This document shows, in pieces, positions 32,154 to 39,971 of a stretch of DNA of 64,000 nt. Position 1 is the first letter of the stretch; each line of letters begins with the position of its first letter. The translations under genes and the position numbers were made by a program. Source of the stretch: Lachnospiraceae bacterium P6A3. Lineage in GTDB: Bacteria > Bacillota > Clostridia > Lachnospirales > Lachnospiraceae. The notes beneath the pieces were generated by a model. The model searched no databases. It was not told where the DNA came from and saw only the letters and a list, made by a program, of their open reading frames with translations. The DNA lies in the NCBI GenBank assembly GCA_000702085.1, contig JNKP01000005.1, positions 186,001 to 250,000 on the forward strand. The letters are read 5' to 3'.

Positions 32154-33444
32154 TTAAATGATCCTCTTTCATTTCAAATTTGAGACTGCTTATTGCTATG
32201 AGTACGAAGAGTACTATGGCAAGGATCGCACTTACTGCGATCAAAAGAGCGGGATTAAGCTTAAGAGCCATAACAGATACAAGTACAGATCCTACGGGTG
32301 TTGCTGCGGTTGCGGATGCATTGAAGATCGCACCGGCTCTTGCAAGGTAGCTCTGATCCACTACCTTTACGAACATAACGCTGACTGCTCCCCCAAGAAC
32401 TGAAGCTGCAAAGCTGATCACGATGTAACAAGTACCTGCAAGGAGATATCCGGGGAGAACTTTTCCGTGTAAATATCTTCCGAGTGAGATCGCATACATT
32501 CCTGCACCGAGTACGAGTCCGAAGATTACAAGAGTGCTCTTGGCTGACATCTTCTCTGTGATCATGGGAACTACCGCAGATCCGATGATCGCACCTATTG
32601 AGAAAGCAATACCGGCAACACTGAGTAATTCACTTCCCAGCCCGTACACATCCTCTGCAAGAGGGGCAAGGAGTGAGTTGATGGGAACAAGAAGGAAGTT
32701 AAGTATTACGGCGACGAAGCAGTAATTAAGGATCACACGGTTCTTTGCGATGTATTTGATCCCGCCTTTGAGAAGGGACATGTAGCTTTCCTTGGATGCC
32801 TGCTCGGAAGCCTTTTCATCGGACTCACATGCTTCTTCCGATACTTCTGCTTCATTAAGCCTTCGTATGGTTGATGTACCGAATGCTGCGATGAAGAAAG
32901 TAGCTGCATCGATGAGCATTGCGGTATAAACTCCGAATTTTGCGATTATGATACCTGCAAGACCTGTTCCAACAAGGGCCATGGCGCTTGAAAGAGTTGA
33001 GTTAAGACTCATTGCATGAGTGAGGTGCTCTTTCTTAATGACACTCGGAATGAATGCTGTGGTGGCGGGCAGGTTAAAGGACTCAATGGTAGTGATAAGA
33101 AGAGTAAACGCTGCCATGATGAAAGGATTAACGATTCCTGCAAGATACATTCCTACAAATGCGGAGATCACGATTCCTCTCAGGATATGTGTTGCTACGA
33201 TGACCTTCTTTTTGTCCAGCTTTTCGATAACGGGTCCGGCAAAAGGCTGCACGATGATGTTAGGAAGCATGTTGAGCCCGAATATAAGTGCCGACCATGA
33301 AGCTGATCCGGTTATCTCATAAACCAGCCATGTAAAAGCTATGGCATCGACGGAATCACCAAAACGATTTATGAGGTTGGTGAGTAACAGTTTCCTGTAT
33401 TCCGGACTCTTAACTATGTCTCTGTACTTAAATTCCTTAGCCAT
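32134..33444 (-). CDS. MFS transporter (drug-efflux type)
   Basis: The start ATG (33444, reading leftward) follows AAGGAGTTTG; an upstream in-frame extension to 33540 lacks a ribosome site. The 436 residues contain about twelve membrane helices and the motif A-like GPVIEKLDKKKVI loop between helices 2 and 3, with a central hydrophilic acidic loop. The NRFGDSVDAIAFTWLVYEIT opening is typical of the MFS_3/EntS-like exporter group. The cargo is unknown. A 22-base dyad lies 81 bases upstream. Confidence 0.87.
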   Translation of the reverse strand: MAKEFKYRDIVKSPEYRKLLLTNLINRFGDSVDAIAFTWLVYEITGSASWSALIFGLNMLPNIIVQPFAGPVIEKLDKKKVIVATHILRGIVISAFVGMYLAGIVNPFIMAAFTLLITTIESFNLPATTAFIPSVIKKEHLTHAMSLNSTLSSAMALVGTGLAGIIIAKFGVYTAMLIDAATFFIAAFGTSTIRRLNEAEVSEEACESDEKASEQASKESYMSLLKGGIKYIAKNRVILNYCFVAVILNFLLVPINSLLAPLAEDVYGLGSELLSVAGIAFSIGAIIGSAVVPMITEKMSAKSTLVIFGLVLGAGMYAISLGRYLHGKVLPGYLLAGTCYIVISFAASVLGGAVSVMFVKVVDQSYLARAGAIFNASATAATPVGSVLVSVMALKLNPALLIAVSAILAIVLFVLIAISSLKFEMKEDHLNAAEGV

Positions 33445-33525
33445 TTCAAACTCCTTACCGAAGTGCCCTGTGCACTTGCTTGTTTCTATGGCTAAATAGT
33501 ACAGGTTTACGCAATTGATTGTAAC

Positions 33526-33547
33526 ATACCATATGTACATATTGTAT
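33526..33547. promoter_or_regulatory. Dyad in the MFS/hydrolase divergent region, possible operator
   Basis: The core ATATGTACATAT (33531-33542) is a perfect 12-base palindrome, flanked by ATAC and GTAT at equal distance. It lies between the diverging MFS and hydrolase genes, where an operator is expected. Confidence 0.4.
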
Positions 33548-33618
33548 AGTAAATACTTTCCGATACGGAAAATATGCCAAAATGGTATGAGGCCCCCAAG
33601 AATGATATAATTACCATT

Positions 33619-34551
33619 ATGAAAAAGAAATCGGTTAAAAAGCGCATAATCACAGTCTTAGTCATAATTCTCGCAGTCTTTTTCCTAATTCTAATGCCTG
33701 TGGTATCCCTCTTAACATACAGCACAGTTTTCGGTATCAGATACCGGACTCCCGAAGAGAGAATGCTTTATCCCGAGGACTTTCCGGGACTTATACAGGA
33801 ACGCGAAAGCTTTACCTCCAATGAGGGCCAGACCCTTGCCGGATACTTCTATCACCGTGACGGCATGGACCCCAAGGGCGTTGTCATAATGGCTCACGGC
33901 ATTGGAGGCGGCGGACACAATCCTTATATGATCTCCGCAAATAACTTCACCGAAAATGGATATTACGTCTTTGCATATGATGCCACCGGAAATGATAACA
34001 GCGAAGGAAGCTCCGTAAGAGGACTTCCCCAGGGTGTTATAGATCTGGACTATGCGATCTCTTATGTGGAAAAGAGTGAGAAGTTCGCGGGCCTCCCTAT
34101 TTTCCTATTTGGACACAGCTGGGGCGGATACTCCGTAACCTCAGTCTTAAACGAACACCCCGAAGTAACAGGAGTCTGCTCCGTATCGGGATTCAACAAG
34201 TCCCTGGATCTTATACAGGCACAGGGCGAACAGATGATAGGGCCTGCGATAAACATCATGCTCCCCTATCTGAACCTTTACGAGAAGATCAAATTCGGAA
34301 AGTATTCAACCCAGACCGGAATGGACGGATTCGAGAAGACCGATGCACACATACTTATAGTCCACAGCGCAGATGACGACACTGTCCCCATAATATACGG
34401 ATACGATATCTACTACGAGAAGTACGGGAACGATCCCGGATTCGAGTTCATCAGATATGAGGATCAGGGACACAACCACATCCTGTCCATGGAAGATAAT
34501 CCCGGGCTTATGGAGAGCATCGTAGCGTTCTACGATAGCTGCTTAGAGTAA
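33619..34551 (+). CDS. Alpha/beta hydrolase with N-terminal membrane anchor
   Basis: I place the start at ATG 33619, giving 310 residues that open MKKKSVKKR before a membrane helix. An in-frame ATG at 33574 would add 15 residues with no ribosome site. The hydrolase fold shows the oxyanion HGIGGGGH segment, the nucleophile elbow FGHSWGGYS (S167), the Asp region HSADDDTVP and the final catalytic His in QGHNH. It is likely exported and anchored outside the membrane. A TATAAT at 33606-33611 would give a nearly leaderless mRNA. The substrate is unknown. Confidence 0.85.
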   Translation: MKKKSVKKRIITVLVIILAVFFLILMPVVSLLTYSTVFGIRYRTPEERMLYPEDFPGLIQERESFTSNEGQTLAGYFYHRDGMDPKGVVIMAHGIGGGGHNPYMISANNFTENGYYVFAYDATGNDNSEGSSVRGLPQGVIDLDYAISYVEKSEKFAGLPIFLFGHSWGGYSVTSVLNEHPEVTGVCSVSGFNKSLDLIQAQGEQMIGPAINIMLPYLNLYEKIKFGKYSTQTGMDGFEKTDAHILIVHSADDDTVPIIYGYDIYYEKYGNDPGFEFIRYEDQGHNHILSMEDNPGLMESIVAFYDSCLE

Positions 34552-34563
34552 AGTGAAAACATT

Positions 34564-34926
34564 ATGGAAGATCAGCTCATACAATTCGACGGATTATATT
34601 GCTGCATAGAAAAGCCTGACAATCCCGAAGGATATATACACAACTCCATATACCGTTTCTATCCGGATGGCACCGTGATCCATGTCTGTATCTCGGAAGG
34701 CTATGACAGAACGGGATATTTCCCGAACGGCGGATGGTTCGATAAGGATTCGGACAAACCTATACTCAAGGGAAAATATACCCTTAAGGGAAATAAAATC
34801 ACATTGCATTATAAAGAAGGCAGAAAGAAAGCTGCGTACGAAGGCGAAGTCTTTGACGGATATATCAATATCTTTAACAAAAAGTACGTGTACATGAACT
34901 TTGATCAGATACCGAAAAACACTTAA
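34564..34926 (+). CDS. Soluble protein of unknown function
   Basis: A 120-residue protein, probably a small beta-barrel: YRFYPDGTVIHVCISEGYDR, then PILKGKYTLKGNKITLHYKE and YEGEVFDGYINIF, a pattern of alternating strands like lipocalin-type or copper-resistance-type folds. No catalytic motif is seen. It lies 12 bases behind the hydrolase and 12 bases before an ArsC/Spx-like gene, in one operon. Confidence 0.6.
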   Translation: MEDQLIQFDGLYCCIEKPDNPEGYIHNSIYRFYPDGTVIHVCISEGYDRTGYFPNGGWFDKDSDKPILKGKYTLKGNKITLHYKEGRKKAAYEGEVFDGYINIFNKKYVYMNFDQIPKNT

Positions 34927-34938
34927 CGGAGGTGCGAC

Positions 34939-35283
34939 ATGCTCTTTATATGTTATCCCAAATGCTCGACCTGCAAGAAGGCTGAGGATTTCCTGAAAAA
35001 GAATAAGATTTCTTATGACTTCCGCGACATCAAGGAAAAGAATCCTACGGAAAAAGAGATTAAAACCTGGCAGAAAAAGAGCGGCCTTCCCATGAAGAAG
35101 TTCTTCAACACCAGCGGAATGCTCTACCGCGAGATGGGCCTCAAGGACAAACTCGATTCCATGACCGACGACGAAATGGCCAAGCTTCTTGCAACGGATG
35201 GAATGCTGGTAAAGAGACCACTTCTCATAACCGACAAGACAGTGCTGGTTGGGTTTAAGGAGAAGGAGTGGGGAGAAATTTAA
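34939..35283 (+). CDS. ArsC/Spx-family thioredoxin-fold protein
   Basis: The 114-residue protein starts with CYPKCSTCKK, giving a redox CxxC (C9, C12), and ends with RPLLITDKTVLVGF, the cis-Pro-like region of the ArsC/Spx family. Most likely it is the YffB/Spx-like reductase group rather than a true arsenate reductase, since no ars genes are near. Start preceded by GGAGG. It is the last gene before the AT-rich island. Confidence 0.88.
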   Translation: MLFICYPKCSTCKKAEDFLKKNKISYDFRDIKEKNPTEKEIKTWQKKSGLPMKKFFNTSGMLYREMGLKDKLDSMTDDEMAKLLATDGMLVKRPLLITDKTVLVGFKEKEWGEI

Positions 35284-35352
35284 TAGAATTATTAACAAAT
35301 GTACTATGGTGAATTAAAATAAAACATAAGAACTAAAAAGGACATATATAAA

Positions 35353-35877
35353 ATGGCCAGAAAAAAACAGCCCCAATTTCTATATTCGACCGGTACGGAA
35401 TTATCCAACAAAATAAATAAAAAATACTACAACGGCATTCATTATGTGTGGTGTACATCTAAATTTGATGATATTAATCAACCGCCTACTTCTAATCCGT
35501 CTACAATTTGTAAAAGATATCTGGAACAAATCGTAACAGGAGATAAACATGCCCACGAAATAGATAATAATATTGTTGGAATATTGAAGGGGGCAAATGA
35601 AAAATTAAAAAAGAATGTCATTACTCAAGAGCAATTGGATGAGATAAAATTCATTGTGGGTAATTCGGAATATAATGACTATATGCCGGTTATATATATA
35701 ATAGATTATAGAAAGGTTAAATCAAGATGTAAGGCGGTTCCTGCTTCGGAAAAGGCATCTGATGAGTCTGAGGAGTTTCTTGTCGAAGATCTGAAAGAAG
35801 GAGAATATGAATTGCTCAGGATGCAATCAATTCTGAACACCGTTGTAAAGGAAAACCACGAAAAGGCCGGAAAATAA
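35353..35877 (+). CDS. Unknown protein, first of a two-gene island unit
   Basis: 174 residues, soluble, basic at the N-terminus (MARKKQPQF) with YSTGTELSNKINKKYYNGIH, then an aromatic core YVWCTSKFDD. An acidic tail follows (SEKASDESEEFLVEDLKEGE). I recognise no family. Base composition and codon use are visibly AT-richer than upstream genes, marking the start of the accessory island. The next gene begins one base after its stop. A nuclease, toxin or adaptor role cannot be decided from sequence. Confidence 0.6.
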   Translation: MARKKQPQFLYSTGTELSNKINKKYYNGIHYVWCTSKFDDINQPPTSNPSTICKRYLEQIVTGDKHAHEIDNNIVGILKGANEKLKKNVITQEQLDEIKFIVGNSEYNDYMPVIYIIDYRKVKSRCKAVPASEKASDESEEFLVEDLKEGEYELLRMQSILNTVVKENHEKAGK

Positions 35878-35878
35878 T

Positions 35879-36355
35879 ATGAAAAAAGCAATAATAAGTA
35901 AGAACGATAAAACAACCAAACCTAGATCTGTCATTGATGGCTCATCAAGCGGCAAAAAAGGAACAGGCGTAGAAAATCTGGATTGTGTTGTATATATTTC
36001 AAAGAATAATGAAACAAAAATATTAGTGGTAAATGACATGTTCGATGTCACAAAATGCAAGGAATTGATTGGGCTGTTAACGCTTGAAGAAAAATTCAAG
36101 GCCTATGATGTGTGTACGAGATGCTTAAGAAGAATTACTTATCGAGCCAGATATCAAGTTAGACCATCGCAAAAAAAGGATGCGGCCTACTATAATCTAT
36201 TACTCAGTGTAATAAAAATATTGAATTCCAGAAGGGATTTTGGAAAGCTGAATGATTTGAAAAACCTGATTGCTGCTGACATAGCGAATAGTAACAGGAA
36301 GCAATATTCAACGGCAAAATCAAAAAAAATACACGCTGGTTTGGAGAATTTTTAG
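35879..36355 (+). CDS. Unknown protein, second of a two-gene island unit
   Basis: 158 residues, basic, with a Lys/Ser-rich start (KKAIISKNDKTTKPRSVIDG), a central CTRCLRRITYRARYQVRPSQ with a CxxC, and a helical C-terminus. No known family. It is separated by one base from the previous gene and followed by an intrinsic terminator, so the two form their own transcription unit. Confidence 0.6.
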   Translation: MKKAIISKNDKTTKPRSVIDGSSSGKKGTGVENLDCVVYISKNNETKILVVNDMFDVTKCKELIGLLTLEEKFKAYDVCTRCLRRITYRARYQVRPSQKKDAAYYNLLLSVIKILNSRRDFGKLNDLKNLIAADIANSNRKQYSTAKSKKIHAGLENF

Positions 36356-36374
36356 ATCAGGAAGGTCAATTGAT

Positions 36375-36410
36375 AAAAAAGTGATTTGCGAATGGCAAAT
36401 CGCTTTTTTT
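36375..36410 (+). terminator. Intrinsic terminator after the two-gene unit
   Basis: GTGATTTGC (36381-36389) pairs with GCAAATCGC (36395-36403), extended by A/T pairs, then seven T residues. Confidence 0.85.
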
Positions 36411-36511
36411 GTTTGTTTTCACTAGTAAAAAACCATGTATATCTATTTGTAATTGTTCGTGAAGAGGAATAAAATAAACTTGTGTAATGGTATATATTTA
36501 GGAGGAATAAG

Positions 36512-36694
36512 ATGGATTTATTGACTACTGCGCAAGTTGCCAAAGAATGGAATATTTCTCAAAGAAGAGTAGATGTCTTGTGTAAGGAGGGACGTCTTGA
36601 AGGTGCAATAATGATCGGTAATAGGTGGTTTGTACCTAAAAATACAAAAAAACCTGAGGATGGAAGAAAAATCAATAAAAATACAAGAAGATAA
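36512..36694 (+). CDS. Small MerR/excisionase-type HTH protein
   Basis: 60 residues: TTAQVAKEWNISQRRVDVLC is the recognition half of a winged HTH, followed by EGRLEGAIMIGNRWFVP, as in HTH_17/excisionase-like proteins. Start follows TTAGGAGG. It begins the restriction-type operon, two bases before the Vsr gene, and may control it. Confidence 0.8.
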   Translation: MDLLTTAQVAKEWNISQRRVDVLCKEGRLEGAIMIGNRWFVPKNTKKPEDGRKINKNTRR

Positions 36695-36696
36695 CC

Positions 36697-37107
36697 ATGA
36701 AAAAGACTAGAGAACAAATCAGCTATAACATGAGTCGGGTGAAGAATAAGGATTCGGACATCGAACTGAAACTTCGGGCCGAACTATGGAATCGAGGTAT
36801 TCGATATAGAAAAAACGCAACGGATATTATTGGAAAGCCGGACATAGTTTTTAAAGGGAAGAAAGTAGCGGTTTTTTGCGATAGTGAGTTTTTTCATGGA
36901 TACGATTGGGATAACAGGAAAAATGATATCAAATCCAATCGTGATTTTTGGATCAGAAAAATAGAACGTAATATGGCGCGAGACCAAGAAGTGAATGAGT
37001 CACTTGAAGCAGACGGCTGGGTTGTGTTGCGATTCTGGGGTAGAGATATTAAGAGTAATTGCTCTGAATGTGCGGATTTGATCATGAAAACGTTGAATGA
37101 GCGATAG
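36697..37107 (+). CDS. vsr: Vsr-like very-short-patch-repair endonuclease
   Basis: 136 residues with the Vsr blocks in order: MSRVKNKDSDIELKLRAELW, GIRYRKN, GKPDIVF (metal Asp), VAVFCDSEFFHGYDW (His) and GWVVLRFWGRDI. Vsr nicks T:G mismatches arising by deamination of 5-methylcytosine; the operon's cytosine methylase (44812) fits this. The usual GCFWHGC segment reads SEFFHGY, lacking the structural Cys, as in Vsr-like nucleases of defence operons. It could also act as the effector nuclease of the system. Confidence 0.88.
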   Translation: MKKTREQISYNMSRVKNKDSDIELKLRAELWNRGIRYRKNATDIIGKPDIVFKGKKVAVFCDSEFFHGYDWDNRKNDIKSNRDFWIRKIERNMARDQEVNESLEADGWVVLRFWGRDIKSNCSECADLIMKTLNER

Positions 37108-37118
37108 GGGAGAAGGAA

Positions 37119-39971
37119 ATGCCGGATTTTACACAAGGGAAGTATAACAATTGTAAAGATTGGATAAGGAAACAGAAAGAAAATCATTATTCATGGGATG
37201 AAATAAAAAAGTGCTGTGTTAATGATGATGATGTTTCAAATGCATTTAAAGATCTGAAATATTCTTATATGGTTGTTCCACTTGATATGACTCTTAAAGA
37301 CTGGTCTGACTTGGTGTCGGTAATGGAACAAGATTATATTGAGTTAATCCCGAGTGATGTTGAAGGCATATACACTAATGCAGGGCCTGTTGATTATCCT
37401 GTTCCATCTGGCATGCATGATGGCTGGGTTCAATATATAAAATTGCTAAAAGGTGAAAAAGATGGAAAAAGGCGAATGACCGATAGGTCGGTTTCCGAAT
37501 TGGAGAGTAACTGCTATTGGATATTAAACAGAATTAGGAAAGATACAAGAGAAAAAGGACCACAAAAAGGGTTGGTAATGGGTAGTGTTCAGTCCGGAAA
37601 AACTTCCGCTATGATTGGCCTTGTGACTATGGCTGCTCATTATGATTGGAATTTCATTATAATTTTGTCTGGTACTATAGAGAATCTTAGAGTACAAACT
37701 CGAAATAGATTCGTTAAGGATATACAAAGGTGCCAAGATGCAGATTGGCATTTCTTGGAATCCTCATCAAATGAAGACTATTTAAAGGATATATCTGAAA
37801 ATAAGTATTTATTACTTAGAGACGCAAAGTTGAATTTTAGTGAACCCGACACAGTAAAGAGATCTCCCTTCCACGAAACATATGTCATGACGTGCCTGAA
37901 ACAGGCATCTAGACTGAGGAAATTGTTAAAGTGGCTTCACTCCGAGGCTGGTTCGGCCAGTAGACTTAGAATACTTGTGATAGATGATGAGGCAGATCAA
38001 GCTAGTATTAATACAGCCAAAATGAGCGATGCCGAAATCAAGAATCGCACAGCAATCAATCAATTAATTATTGATTTGGCAAATGGGGTTGATGAGGACG
38101 GGGGAAAGAGTAATTTTCAGGCATTAAACTACATTGCATTTACTGCTACTCCCTATGCGAATGTGTTAAATGAAGCTTATAAAGAGTCCTTATACCCGAA
38201 AGATTTTATTATGTGTTTACCTGAGAACGACAGCTATTTTGGTTCAAAAGTAATCTGGGGATCTAAAAAAGATGATGATTATCCGGGTATGGACATAATA
38301 AGGGTAATATCTGATGAATCGGATAAAGCAATAAAGATGATCTCCAAGGGTGAATATTGTCCTTTGCCGGAAGATTTTAAGGATTCGGTTGCTTGGTTTA
38401 TTTGCTGCGTGGCAGTGCTTAGGCTAAAAAAGTGGAAGAAGCCTATTAGTATGTTGATAAATACATCAACTGGAAATATGGCACATTTTAACATGTATGA
38501 GAGTCTTAAGACATGGATGGAACAAGACAGAACCAACGGAGATTTGAAATCAAGATGCAACAATGTGTATGAAAGAGAAACTAAGAAGTTTACATACCTC
38601 TCCTTCGAAAATGCATATGGAAGTTATGAACTGCTCGAAAGTGTCGATAAAACATATCCTTCATTCTCTGAAATAGAGGGAGAAATCAACGAACTATTAT
38701 CGGAAAAGGCGCAGAATATTGAAGTTGTAGACGATAAGGAAACACCCTTACATTATTCCAGTAAGAGTGTGCATGTTTGCGTGGATAATTGTAAAGCGCG
38801 TAAATATGCAGATGATTCCGAGGTGCAACTTAGGATAGTTTATCCTGATGATGAACAACTTGATATGTTGGATAAAGCACCGGCATTTATTGTCATTGGT
38901 GGAAATACTTTATCGCGTGGCCTTACTATTGAAGGTTTAGTAAGCACATATTTCTCGCGCAATTCCAATCAGGCCGATTCTTTGATGCAGATGGCTAGGT
39001 GGTATGGGTACAGAAAAGGTTATGAATTATTGCCAAGAATATGGATGACTCCCAAGGTTATAACGAAATATAAGCTACTGGAAGAGATAGATGAGAAATT
39101 AAGAAAAACATTGGCTGATTATAAGAAGATGGGTAAAAATCCCAGCAAGATATATCCTGCTGTTATGAGTACGTCCGCCATATCTAAGTTCCTACTGACA
39201 GCCAAAAATAAAAGTCAAAATATGATTCCCATGGATATGGATTTTAGCGGAGATAGTTATGAAACGACAGAGTTTTACGATGATACTCAAAAACTATTAA
39301 ATAATTTAAAACTGACCGAATCGTTTATTGAAAAATTGGGTAAACCAGAAAAGTCAAAAGTGTATCCGGAAAGCTCTTATATATGGAAACTGATCCCATC
39401 CAAAGATGTGCTCAATTATTTGGATACTTATGAAGAATATAAACCCTGCAATTTTAATGATCAAATCCGCGATTTTATCTCCTGGATGAAAAAGGAGAAT
39501 AGTAAAGATCGGTATTTGGAATGGAATGTGGCGGTTTGTGGCTCTTCTACATTCAAGGGACAAAAGTGGGTTATAAGCGGGATGGATTGTGAATTTGGAA
39601 AAGTTGAACGTACAAAACTAAAAAGAATTAACACGCATATAGATATTGGATCTATGAGATCAGGAAAAGACGGGGTTTGCGATGTTGATCCTGATAAATG
39701 CGAAAATGTTATTTATCTTAATGAAGGGAAAAAGGGCAAGCACATTGAATTTGTAAGAGGAAAGCTTGGATATTCAGATATACCATTACTGCTGCTGTAT
39801 TGCATAGATAAAGACGGAGGAACTGACAAGGAGCATAAAGTCAGAGTAGACACTAAAGTAGATATTATTGCATATTCGGTGATAATTGCAGGAGATTCTT
39901 CATTAACAGATCATGTAGAAAGTGTTGTGGTTCGTTCACCCGAGGAGGACGATGATGATATTGAAGAGTAA
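37119..39971 (+). CDS. Z1-domain SF2-type helicase/ATPase
   Basis: 950 residues. Walker A reads VMGSVQSGKTSAMIGL (around 150), Walker B ILVIDDEADQAS, motif III FTATPYAN and a C-terminal helicase motif region GGNTLSRGLTIEGL, then DSLMQMARWYGYRKGY with the motif VI Arg. These are the marks of the Z1 domain, a helicase-like ATPase found beside MutL/MORC-type ATPases in restriction-modification-like operons. It likely translocates on or remodels DNA. It overlaps the next gene by 17 bases. Confidence 0.9.
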   Translation: MPDFTQGKYNNCKDWIRKQKENHYSWDEIKKCCVNDDDVSNAFKDLKYSYMVVPLDMTLKDWSDLVSVMEQDYIELIPSDVEGIYTNAGPVDYPVPSGMHDGWVQYIKLLKGEKDGKRRMTDRSVSELESNCYWILNRIRKDTREKGPQKGLVMGSVQSGKTSAMIGLVTMAAHYDWNFIIILSGTIENLRVQTRNRFVKDIQRCQDADWHFLESSSNEDYLKDISENKYLLLRDAKLNFSEPDTVKRSPFHETYVMTCLKQASRLRKLLKWLHSEAGSASRLRILVIDDEADQASINTAKMSDAEIKNRTAINQLIIDLANGVDEDGGKSNFQALNYIAFTATPYANVLNEAYKESLYPKDFIMCLPENDSYFGSKVIWGSKKDDDYPGMDIIRVISDESDKAIKMISKGEYCPLPEDFKDSVAWFICCVAVLRLKKWKKPISMLINTSTGNMAHFNMYESLKTWMEQDRTNGDLKSRCNNVYERETKKFTYLSFENAYGSYELLESVDKTYPSFSEIEGEINELLSEKAQNIEVVDDKETPLHYSSKSVHVCVDNCKARKYADDSEVQLRIVYPDDEQLDMLDKAPAFIVIGGNTLSRGLTIEGLVSTYFSRNSNQADSLMQMARWYGYRKGYELLPRIWMTPKVITKYKLLEEIDEKLRKTLADYKKMGKNPSKIYPAVMSTSAISKFLLTAKNKSQNMIPMDMDFSGDSYETTEFYDDTQKLLNNLKLTESFIEKLGKPEKSKVYPESSYIWKLIPSKDVLNYLDTYEEYKPCNFNDQIRDFISWMKKENSKDRYLEWNVAVCGSSTFKGQKWVISGMDCEFGKVERTKLKRINTHIDIGSMRSGKDGVCDVDPDKCENVIYLNEGKKGKHIEFVRGKLGYSDIPLLLLYCIDKDGGTDKEHKVRVDTKVDIIAYSVIIAGDSSLTDHVESVVVRSPEEDDDDIEE

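Noticed and set aside
35284-35352. Attachment site at the left island border
   Set aside because: I found no direct repeat shared with the right border near 48512-48530, no tRNA gene and no integrase.
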